Positions 50,963 through 61,640 of a DNA stretch of 64,000 bases are shown here, piece after piece; within the stretch, counting starts at the first letter, position 1; each line of letters starts with the position of its first letter. The position numbers were made by a program, and so were the translations under genes. The stretch comes from Lanius collurio (lineage: Eukaryota; Chordata; Aves; Passeriformes; Laniidae), in contig JACBWW010000008.1 in NCBI GenBank assembly GCA_020086605.1, forward strand, positions 10,423,720 to 10,487,719. Reading direction: 5' to 3'. The notes beneath the pieces were generated by a model. That model was given only the letters and a program-made list of their open reading frames with translations, was not told where the DNA came from and ran no database searches.

Positions 50963-52653
50963 GACATCTTTAGTGAATGTCCTTTTGTTTCTCTAACTGG
51001 CATCTGACAACAATCAGGAAAAACATTCCAAGATTATACTGAGGCTTTTGTTGAGCTGTTTAGGAATCACTCACACAGTCATTTCCCTGTTCTTAAATAT
51101 ATTTCAAAGGGATAAAGACCATTCACAAGTTTTCAGTTTTTCAGATAGTATCTGTGTAATTCTGCCTGTAGCACCTTATGTATCTTGCGCTATGTCCATA
51201 CAAAACCTCCCATCACCTGGGCATTTGAGGGAAGAGAATTGTCTCTCATACATCTGTACAACCCCAAACCATCTGCTAAAAGCTTGAACAACAAACACAA
51301 ACCCAAATACAACAAGACAATCAAAATCTACCTAAAAAATAAAGCTGTGATAGCAGCTGGGCTTGTCTGTGCACCATCGCATCCATCACTTGTGGCCCCT
51401 CACTGTTGAAAAAAAGTGCAAAAAAGACATGGAAAATCCTCCACACCTGCTTCAGGATCATCTCTGAGGTATGTGGAACTTCATTTCCCAGGGAAGAAAG
51501 TTGCTGAGGCATTCAACTGTGCTCTACCCATCACAGCTTTGTAGCTGCTTCCTTTCATCTGAAAACAAGGTGCAGATGCTAAAAATTGCGTAATTTAAGC
51601 CTAGATCCAAAGGAAACAAGTCCTGAGGGGGAGCCAGCTGTTTCTGCTTGTGAATAATCCCTTTTCTGCAGTAACTTGGAGCCTTCTGGCAGAACTCAAA
51701 CAAATCTGAGTGAGGACATGGAAACCTCAAGGACACTGATGCTGTTACAAGCATCTGAATGCTGGAAACTGTGTGGGACGCAGATGCCAGGTTTTCGTGC
51801 TTTCCTTTCTGCTTGAGCTCTGCATGATGGCTCTGTGCATCCAAGCAGGTCACCAGGTGGTGAGCCCAGCTTGCTCTTGAGGGTCCTGGGACTGTCTCTT
51901 CTGTCCCTGCAGGAAGGCTCACAAGTTCAAGTCTAGTGTCTTCTGCCCATGGCAAGAGGCAAGAGAGGACCCTGGGGCCATGGCTCCAACTGCTGTTGCA
52001 GTGGCCCTTGGGAGTATTTAATTTACCTGGCTCTCCTTGCAGGCTGTGAGTTTCCTGGAAAAGCTAACCCAGGATCAGGTTTGTACGCCCACCCACTGTC
52101 TGCAGTGCCACCATCTCAGCAGCCTCTGTAGCACCCTGCTCTAAGGGCTGCCCTGGGAGCTGAGGGACACAGCTGCTGGAGAGGCAGGCTGTGTGGGCTG
52201 TCTCCTGACAGCACCAGGGAGCACCCTCTGCAGCTCTTTGGTCTCTTCTGATCCTTTCCTTGGTATCTGGGCACCCTCCCTGGAGCTCCAGTCTCTGCTT
52301 ACATCCCTCATCACCTGCACACCAGCCAGAGTACAAAGGCAAGATTTATCCCACTGTAATATCCCCATGGCTTATGTGGATACCATGGTATACCAAAAGG
52401 CTAATACCATTTGTAATTTTTTTTATATCAGAGAAAAACCTCTCTACAACAGGTATAGTAATGATTCATGGCATTATTAGTGGCAATTTAATGCCACACT
52501 TGAAAACAGGTACCATAACTCCTGTTTCATTACAAGACTGCCCTCCTGCTGCTCTGCTATCAACAGACTTCACCTTGCAGCTTTAAATCACCGTGCCAGG
52601 GCATACAGCTAAGGGAGGGCTCCCCATCAGCCAGCTACCATCCTCCAAGGAAA

Positions 52654-53025
52654 ATGCAGCAAAAGTTCGTTTCAAGAGGGGCTCTGACAGACGCAGGGAG
52701 TGTAATTGGGGCAGATTACAGTGGGAGCCTACATGCACCAGCTAAAGGCACTGCTTCCAAAACTGTGGCTGCAGAGGGGCCACAAGCTGAATGGACTGCT
52801 GTGTGTGGAGGCTCACTGCAGCCTGTGCTGGGGAAGGAGCCCAGTGCAGAGCTCTGTGGTGGGAAAAAGGGGAACTCTTTGAGGCCTCAGATTGGTGTAG
52901 GTGCTTGGGACCCCACTGGGGCCCACCACAAACCCTTCTTTAATAGCGGCCATAGTGTAGTCCAGGGAGTGTTACTGCACCAATGGATACACATAGACTT
53001 GGGGTGCATACCATCCCAGCCCTAA
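52654..53025 (+). pseudogene. Possible decayed retroviral pol fragment
   Basis: This 123-codon frame contains GADYSGS, then EGPQAEWTAV about 21 residues later, and WIHIDLGCIP near the end. These loosely resemble, in order, the D-x-S start and the A-E-x-x-AV helix of retroviral RNase H, and the W-x-x-D entry to integrase. The spacing between the second and third blocks is far shorter than in an intact pol, and key residues differ. The alternative is a chance frame in GC-rich DNA. No LTR was recognised nearby. Confidence 0.15.
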
Positions 53026-54122
53026 AGCCTGGGAGCCCAAAGATGGGGGCTTTCCCCAGGCCAGACCAAGCCATTTGAAAAGGGTTGCAGTGGTGCTGCA
53101 GCCAGACCTGCAGGAGCCCCTCTCATATCCCCAGCTCTCCTGGGCCACAAAGCACAGTGCCCACATGACTGTGCCAAAAAGGAATGCTTAGCAGACATGT
53201 GCATTAGCTCACAGATTAACTCTGAAGCCTTTTCCAGCCAGTGACTATGAAGTGGGGGTTGAAATATGAAAGCATTGCATGGGATTAGCCATGCATCTGC
53301 CATTAAAATCAATCCTCTGCAATGCTTTGCAAATCTCCATTTGCAGTTATCTGCCTCTTGGACACAAAGGAAAAGAGAGAGAATAAGGAGAAGGGGAGAA
53401 TAGATTCAGAAACTTTTCAGATACATCTTGTGACTCCATGTCATTTATTAATGATATCCTAGGGGAATGTTCAGATTATTTTAGTACAGTTTCAGTTTAA
53501 AATGTCTAAAAAAGTAAAGGATAATATACGGTTTGGGAAGAAAAAGGTATCTGCTTGTTTTCTCTAATACTGATGGATCCAGGGACAAAACTTACGTCAG
53601 GATCTAGACAAACATATTTTTCAGTAGATTAAAAAAAAAAAAAAAATTACAGATGGCTATATTCCGTTATTTTAAACTTCCATGGTTTTTTGTTTTGTTT
53701 TGAACCATAGCCTGGGCAAGGAATTCAGTACTTTCCCTGCAGCATGTGTGCCAGAAACACAGTATTTGCATAAATAAACAATCCCCTGAAATTCTCCTGT
53801 AATTGCTCTGTTCTGGGTATTGCCACTTTCAGAATTCAGAAGCTTGCAGGCATGGTGCGGTGATAAGCTGGGACCTGAGATGTGTGGGAGGGTGGTCACA
53901 CTTGCTATGTGTTGGGAGAGAAGGAAGTCATAATAAAACAAAAACAGTAAAAAAAAAAAAAAATTGGAGGGGAAAAAAGAGGAGTGAAATCCATGCAAGA
54001 AGTAGTTAAATGTTTCTGTGGATGCTCCTATTTTTCTTCCAGAAGAATGTTTATCTTGTCAGTCATATAAAAGATGAGGCAACTGCTGATGTTAAGAAAT
54101 GACAACAAAACAAAAAAATAAA

Positions 54123-54156
54123 ATCACAAAGCAATTGCTGATCACAAAGCAATTAC
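54123..54156 (+). repeat. 18-bp tandem duplication
   Basis: ATCACAAAGCAATTGCTG is followed by ATCACAAAGCAATTAC. The first 14 bases are identical. Confidence 0.88.
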
Positions 54157-57100
54157 AAAAAAAAAAATCAAAAAGCAGAAATGTGCTTCCTAGCTTTGGT
54201 GCATAGCTAGCTGCCTCACATTTGTTTCTTACGGAGGTGCAAGTGAGTGAACATGGTAACTGACTTGTCCTGTATCCCTCATTTTGCTCACCTGCAAGGA
54301 AGTCCAGCAGTAAACATTTGTAGGGAGAAAAACGAGATCTGAAAATGTTTTGAGAGTAACAGCACAGCAAACTGAGAGATGAGAGGCAGACCAGGGGAGA
54401 GAAGGGGTGTGCTGTGGAATGGCAGCTGATGCTAGCACATTTCCACAGGCTAGGACAGCAAGGAAGATGAATGGGGACAGTTGGCCATTGGAGGCTGGAG
54501 AATGACCCCGCAGTGGGGTTCAGGGGAGGAGGGAGTCTGAGCAGTCAGAATGCTGTACGGGCACTGCAATTGCTAAATCCTTATTGTGGTACCAAGTCCC
54601 AACATTTCACACCTCACTTCATCATTTATTCATACAAGTTAAGTGGAAACCTGAACATTTCCCTTTTGTACCAAATAAACAGCATTCTAAACAACCCAAA
54701 ATGTTTGATTTTGTAGCCTATGTAATAAAAGTAGAGGAAACAGCACAAAGCTCAAGGGTGAGCAGAATAGTGGAGAGGGAAGGTCTGGGTTCTTTCTAAC
54801 CGCTGAGGACAAGGGACTCATGTTCTATACACCTTTGTCTGCTTTTCTGGTTTTGAGGCAGGACTCTTGCAGGGATGGTTAGGCTGTTCTCCGCTGTGAG
54901 TCCTTCTACTTTGTGGGGCACCTTTAATTGCACTTCCAGCAGCCTGCAAATGGTAGTGACACTAGTCACACAGACAGAACTGGAGGATTCATGTCCCAGC
55001 TCCACCAACATCTTAGTAATTTTGTAACAGAATTTCTGTAGCAATTCCCTGGATCAGAAGAGGACACCAAACTTTGATCTCATGCTCCCTAGGCAAGTGC
55101 AGATCCTGGCAACAAAAGGTGTTTCATTGGTGTTCTGCCTGTTGCTCGCCATCCTCCATCTGACCCCCTTATGCAAACAGTATTGCAACATGCAAAAATG
55201 CATTATTCAACAAAGAAACCATTTTCTCAAATCCCACTCAGCTCAGGGGAATAGCTTTCACAACACAGTTCTTTTAACAGCTATAGCAGCAGACAGTGGA
55301 GAAGGCTGTGAAACTAAAATGGAGGAGAAGATACGCTGCGTTTCTAAGCAGTCTAAAAGCCATGCAATAAGAAAGCACCAAAATACAGAATGACAGTGGT
55401 TATCAAAACCACAGAGCAGGGTGCATGCTGGGGAAGAGAGTGAGACAGTGTAGGTGCCCTGGTAAGAGCTGCCTGCAAAACCAGAAAGGGGGTGGGGAGC
55501 CAGATTCGTTTGCACACTGTTACTAACCACTTGTGACCAGCAGAGCTTCAAGATGCACAAATGCCTGGAATAATTAGGTCAGTTGTGTCTAGATGCAGAG
55601 ACAGCTAGATCAGACTCGGCTGTGCTTTAGCTTTCCCCAGGAAACTGTGGCTGTCACAACACCAGAGTTCAGGAGATGGATATAAAAAAATCTGCATCTC
55701 AGGGGTAATAAAAACTACCCTATTGTCAGTGGGCTAGAGGAGCTGCCTGTGTCTCAGCCTCCCCTTGCTCCTTGCAGATTGCTTGCATAAGCAGTTCTTC
55801 GACTTCAGAAGCTAGTGAGAGTAAACAGGGGAGATCAAACACACTCCATACTCATCCTATTTAAACATAAACTGAATTGTCTGTGAAGCAGGACGCTAAG
55901 TCCATGCAACACAGTATATGTTCAAACCCAAGGATTTCTGTGGGTAGGGAAGGACTGTGGGATTACAGCCTGAATATTAAGTAGCTTCATCAACTCCACA
56001 ATGTCAAAACATCATCTTATGCTCCAGGAGGGTTCTTTGATTAATGTAATTAACACTATTCTGCCCGGTATGTGAGGCAGTAGGTGTGCCAGGCCTGAGG
56101 TCCCACAGGCTCCTGCAGACACAGAGAAGGGAAGGGGTGCTCATAGCAGCAGAGCTACTCCAGCAGGAAGGCAGCCAGGACCTGTGGACAGGTTCCCTGC
56201 CTCGCTACCTGGGGGTCTGCAGTCGCACATGAATCGCTGCAGTGGCTCAGCCTTGCAGAGGTCACTTCTTCAGCATCAATGAGAAACATGCGGCTAGGGG
56301 AAGGCGATGATATAAAGTGTTTCCTGTAGAGATTTCAGAACCTAACAGTAGTAATTTGTGTTAGAGTCACATCACCGGGTCTCAGACAGACCTGTCAGTG
56401 TCCTCACACCAGAAAAATCAAGCAGTAACACGTTTTTGTTGCGCTGTTCTCTTTTTATTTTCACAACAGAACAAAGCAACCTTGTTAATGAGAGCAGGGG
56501 AAATTGATCTGATTTGGTTTTGTTTTGATTAGGATGTTTGCAGGTTCTTGTGACAGCAAAGAGAAAGCTTCCCTAAGTGTAAGCCCCAGGCCCAGGATAA
56601 GTGAGTTCTAGAAATTGGATACATTCTTCTTTTTCAATTGAATATCCATTGAAGCATCTCTGCTTTCTTCTTTGATGTGTTTTAGAGGCCACATCATTTA
56701 TTTTTCATTTGAGTTAAAGTGAAATGCAGGGAGACCTGCTAGTTAGCAGTAGTGCAAGACCACAGTACAAGTGGAATTTAGATGACATCTGACAAGGAAA
56801 AAAGAACATTTTTTCCACATAGACATTTGAGATTTTTATACCTACACGTAGGATTGCTTCTAGCCTTCAATATAAGTTATTTTGATGAAATCTTAGTGGT
56901 ACAGAAAGGTGTTGATTCATCTAAAATTTTTAGATTTTGCCTTCCATTTGTGGTCTTCAACATTTTCAACATTCTCTACAGATCACTGTAATTTCTTTCT
57001 TGACTATCACAATAATATCATTAAAGAGCTTGGAGACAAATACAGGGGCTTATGCCACAAATGGAAATAGATCAGTAAAAAGGCATAGAAAATCACTTGC

Positions 57101-59189
57101 AAAACCGCATTTATTGAAACAATATTAGTCGATTACCTAAGGTACTCACCAACTTCCTGCATTCAATCACTCCATATCTAGTAAGTTAGGAAGGGAAGTA
57201 TTTCATTTAAACATAGATTATGCTTATTGTAGTCTCCATAGGATTTGTAATATACTAAGACCATCCAGCAGTTTTCAACTGTGGTAGCAAAAATGTTACT
57301 GTGCCAAGGACATTACATTATACACTGACCCTGGTTAGCCAGCAAAAATAGTACGACAGAGTTGTAGTAAAAATTAGAGTTTTATATCCTAATTCACAAC
57401 ATAATTCCACCACTTCAGGGAACAAAGCATGACAGTAGTTGACAGAAATATATTATATTTATGGACAATAACTGAAGGAGAATTTTCAGATGGCATCCTG
57501 CCAAGGAGTATACAACAAAATGAGCTGGACAGGACAACAAAAAACAAATACTGCTAAGTTCTGAAAATTAGAAGCAGTGATTCCATCTTTTCACTCTCCT
57601 CTAAAAGGTGTCACTTACTATTTGCCTATGTGTCCCCTGTCCCACTATTGTTTCAGGAAAAGCCTCCCTTCCTTTCTTCTTATGATAATTGCTTGTTTCT
57701 GTGGATAAACCCGTGGCTCGGCTCTCAAAGGCCCCTGAAAAACTTGCTGCTGGGTGTTGAAGAAAGACACACTACCTGCAGGCTTTAGCAATTCAGGAGT
57801 TTGTTTTCTCTTTCTGATATCCTGTGCCTCTGCTTTGAACACCCCCCACCTGTAACAGCTGTCTTTTCTGATAAAATGCCATTTATGTTATAGGCCTGGG
57901 TGAGCAGGCCTGGGAGCCATCCAGTGCTCTTTGGTGCCCTCTTTGGTACTGAGAACCACTAAGTCTTTGGGGACACTGGAGTGAGCAGCAGACAGACAGA
58001 CTGACAGAAATTCAGGAGAGAAAGTGTGAGAGGGGGCTGGACCAAGTGCAGAATCAGTATAACAGCTGCTTGGCTCAAGAAAGGGTTTGTCAGCCCAGTT
58101 CAGCCTTGCTTTACATTAGCTAGTGGCACATTAAAGCTTTAGGAACAGTTCTCTGCCCATCCACACCAGCCAGCAGTTAAACCACAGCAATCAGTTGCCC
58201 TGAAGAATTGATTCACCTGTGCTTTATTTGCAAGCTGTACCTACCCTGGGGACTCTGCTGTGGCCTTTCCTCTTTCATGAAGTCTGACTTTGTATTTAAA
58301 TCTCTCCAACTAATTAACTGCACACCTGTTCCTGAAAAAGGGACCTCTGAGAGCTCTAACAGCAGCTGGAGATGTGGTTTGCCAAGGTGGGGGTGTAGCC
58401 AAGCTTGCATCACTTAAACATTTCCAGCCAATCTGGTCTAATGGGACTGACAGAAGAGATTGAGGCCAGGAAAAAAATCGTGGGAACACTTTACACCACT
58501 TGGCTCTGATTTACTCTGCTGTCAGAATCCAAGCACAAGGCAAGTTTGTAATGCTATCTTAGGAGTAGGATGGAGTTGCAGGGACCTGCCTTTAGCATTT
58601 TGGAAAACTGCTCTAGAGTCCCCATGTAATTTGCTGTGTCTTTTCTTCAGGACAGTCCCTTGGAAAAGGCAGTATCTTCAAGTCTGCTCACAGACAGGCA
58701 TCCAAGAAGCAGTATCTTGACTTCAAACAAAAATTTCATTCATGTGTTTGAAGGTAGGTCAGAACCCTCAACACATATTTTGTCCTAATAGCAATTAACC
58801 CATAAATCAAGTATTGGCTCTTATATGAGTGCTGTGCTTCATAAATAGAATTGTTAAGAGAAAATCAAGGAACTGATCAGTTTGATTATTTTGAGCTTAC
58901 AGTAAGAGAATCAAAATTGAGAGTCAATTCTTCAAAAAAGATGGTAGCACTTCAGAATTTGTCTGTGAAAGTCATCTTTTTACTTACACTGCAATACCAA
59001 AACATCTGCATGTGCAATGTTCAAAGTTCAAATCCACAGCAGTTAATTTTTTTTTCTAATTTATTTATTCATTCCATATAAGTACTATCAGTATTATAAC
59101 CGTCTTTCCAGTAAATACAAAACAACAAAAGGATCCAATATCATCCCTGCAAGAAGCCATTCAGAGAAGCACACACACCTAAATCTTGT

Positions 59190-59331
59190 CAGTGTGTATA
59201 AACACCTAAAGGTAGCAAAGCATCTGAACACAATCTGGGGCACCCAGCTCCAGGTAGCCCTGCTTGAGCAGGAGCTGGAGCAGAAGACCTTTAGAGGTTT
59301 CTTCCAGCCTCAGCCATTCTGTGACTCTCTG
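59190..59331 (+). mobile_element. CR1 LINE 3'-end fragment
   Basis: 'ccctgcttgagcaggagctg', 'gacctttagaggtttcttcc', 'agcctcagccattctgtgac' and a tail of the ATTCTGTG type match the plus-strand CR1 3' end. About 140 bp remains. The left boundary is approximate. Confidence 0.82.
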
Positions 59332-61419
59332 GTAAGTGGTATTGCTTTCAACAAAATTAATGATGTATTTAAAAAGGTGTACTGCTAGTGACTTGTAAGA
59401 ACAACAGTGCATATTTGTCTGTAGTGCAGCATACCTCACAGACTTGTTCTCACCTAGAGAACAACATGTTAGACCAGCTCTTAGGAAGTCATAGGTTTTA
59501 CACCTATTACATAAGCAGAGGATATGGTCCAGGAATTTTTCATGTGTTATCAAACAATGCTATAAATGTTGGGTGTGAATTCAAACCAGAAAGTGGATAT
59601 GCCTCTCCTTAGTGACAAGCCTATTATGTAACCTACCTTCTACTCATACATATACTGCAGACTGGCAGGTCTTCATCACCACTTTTTCTTAAATTTCATG
59701 TTCAACAGGAGTCTAGTGCTGCTTCCTATGAAATCAATGTTCAAATTACATTCAGCTTAATAAGAGCAGGACTGGTCTACCTGTCTGAATTTGAAAAGCG
59801 AGTCCAGTACTAAACAGCTGAAATTAAGTTAGAACATTTGCAAATCTTTTCTGTAGTCAGCATGTTGTTGTGAATGTCTGTGGACGTAACCGGGGAGAAT
59901 GTTAATACAACTGGCTGTTAGCACAGAATAATAATTCTCTGTTGTTAGATTAGTGCCAAAGGAAAGGTACAATTATTTACAATGCACAAGACATGAGGCT
60001 TATGATAACGCTGTGTTTTGGTGAATTTTATTTCTTCACAATTGTCTTAATACATGTTAATAATTTTTCTGAGGGGTGTTAGTACTATTACACTTTCTTT
60101 CCCTTCTCACCTCTGGGCATCAGAAGCGAAAGATTTCAACTGGTGGAGATGCATCAGCAAATCAATTTTTCTAAAGGCAAAATCACTAGACGTTTATCCC
60201 ACAAACTGGGGTTTTAATCAATGGGGTTATGCTGCAGAAACAAAGTCAATGATGGTCTGATTGACTAGGAAACAGCTAAGGAGCATTGCACAGCTGTGCC
60301 AAACTTCATCTGGGTTAGTGTGAATTCAAGTCTGGGGTATTTTGTTCTGACAAGAGATGAGGCAGTGCGTGTCAGTCAGGCTATTACACTACCAGTATTG
60401 CTCAGCAGGGTTCAGCAGAACTGTACTCCAAGAGTGAATCCAGTCTAATGATTTCAGATCATGGACATTTACCCTGGAATGGTGCTGCTTTGAGTTTCAT
60501 TCAAAATGGAATTTATAAATTCACTAAAATGAGATTCCTTTTTTTGCTTGTGGTATGAAGGTAAAAGAAACAATGCTGTAATTAGTGCAAAGATTAAATT
60601 CCAGAATCAACTATTAAAAGTGGTGGGTTCTTTATTCTTTGCTCTCTCCTGGTCAAGAATTGATTTTTTAATCTTTTTTTTTCTGAAGGCAATGCTTTCA
60701 TTAGAGACAAATTGCAAGACTTCATACAGAACAGCTGGGCAGAACTGTAGGGAGTGCATCAAGTAAGAATTCACTGCAAGTGACATAGCTGAGCATTTTG
60801 AGCTTAGCATTTAATAAAAGCAGGTAACAAAAACACTGCTGTATTAACTGTATAGGGTGAAATCCCTTTGGAGTGACAATTTAAATCAAGTAAAAAAAAA
60901 TCAACAAAAATCAACAAACAACCACCAAACTTAAACCTATTACTGTTTTGTATCTGATCAACAAAACAAAAGATTCCAAGAGGAATCTGTGTCTATGACC
61001 ATGACATTAATGCAGTGTACGAGATAAATTCCCAAGAAAGGAAGTAGTCTAGGAGACAAAGCTGTAAATAAAGATACATGCTGGGCAATCACTTTCATTT
61101 TTTTTTTATTCAGACTTTTACCCCACAACTTGAAAGACAACATTACAGACAGATATCAACCCAGTTCTTACCGAAATACTGCATAACTTGTACTGCCTAA
61201 GAGTTTGCTCTTCTACTGCTCTCTGTATCTTCCATACACTTAAAATGACAGCTTCCCACCCAAATGCCCCTGATATAACACATAACCTTCTAATCCTAGA
61301 ACACTGTTCCCCGACCCCTCCTTGCTGGATTGTCATTATGAGAGTAAAGGGAGCACCATGAACATCATACAGGACAGGGTCTTCTCAAGTAGCACACACA
61401 GAGATATTTCCTCCTGTGG
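59332..61419. other. Anonymous single-copy DNA
   Basis: No gene or transposon was recognised. Open frames are short. A/T-rich simple stretches occur near 60.9 and 61.1 kb. Confidence 0.55.
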
Positions 61420-61640
61420 TTTTTTGTTTGTTTGTTTGGATTGTTTTGGGTTTTTTGGGGGTTTTTTGTTATTTTTTGGGGTGTGGGGTTTTTTGGTGTT
61501 TTTTTTTTTGTTTTGTTTTGGTTTTTGTTTTTTTGGGGGGGTTGGGGTTTTGGGGTTTTTTTGGTGTTTTTTTTTTTGTTTGGTTGGTTTTGGTTTGGTT
61601 TGGTTTTCTTTGTTTGTTTGGTTTTGTTTTTTTCACTTTT
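61420..61640 (+). repeat. GT-rich low-complexity block with G-quadruplex potential
   Basis: About 220 bases are made almost wholly of T and G on the plus strand, with repeated TTTG, TTTTGGGG and GGTTT words. At 61535-61555 it reads G7-TT-G4-TTTT-G4. The G7 can supply two G3 runs, so a quadruplex is possible. G4/G5 runs at 61454-61490 add more. The long Phe/Gly/Trp frames here on the plus strand, and the Lys/Pro/Asn frames on the minus strand, are translations of low-complexity DNA and not proteins. Confidence 0.92.

Larger units (their letters stand above)
50963..59189. other. Mostly anonymous DNA, GC-richer at 51.9-53.3 kb
   Basis: No gene was recognised. 51.9-53.3 kb is GC-richer and may hold a decayed retroviral remnant (listed separately). 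A 12-codon exon-like patch lies at 52043-52078. A-runs occur at 53631-53646 and 53949-53963. A tandem duplication of ATCACAAAGCAATT lies at 54123-54156. A modest CpG-richer patch lies at 56.05-56.33 kb. A minus-strand exon-like patch lies at 57776-57849. None of these is enough for a gene call. Confidence 0.5.
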
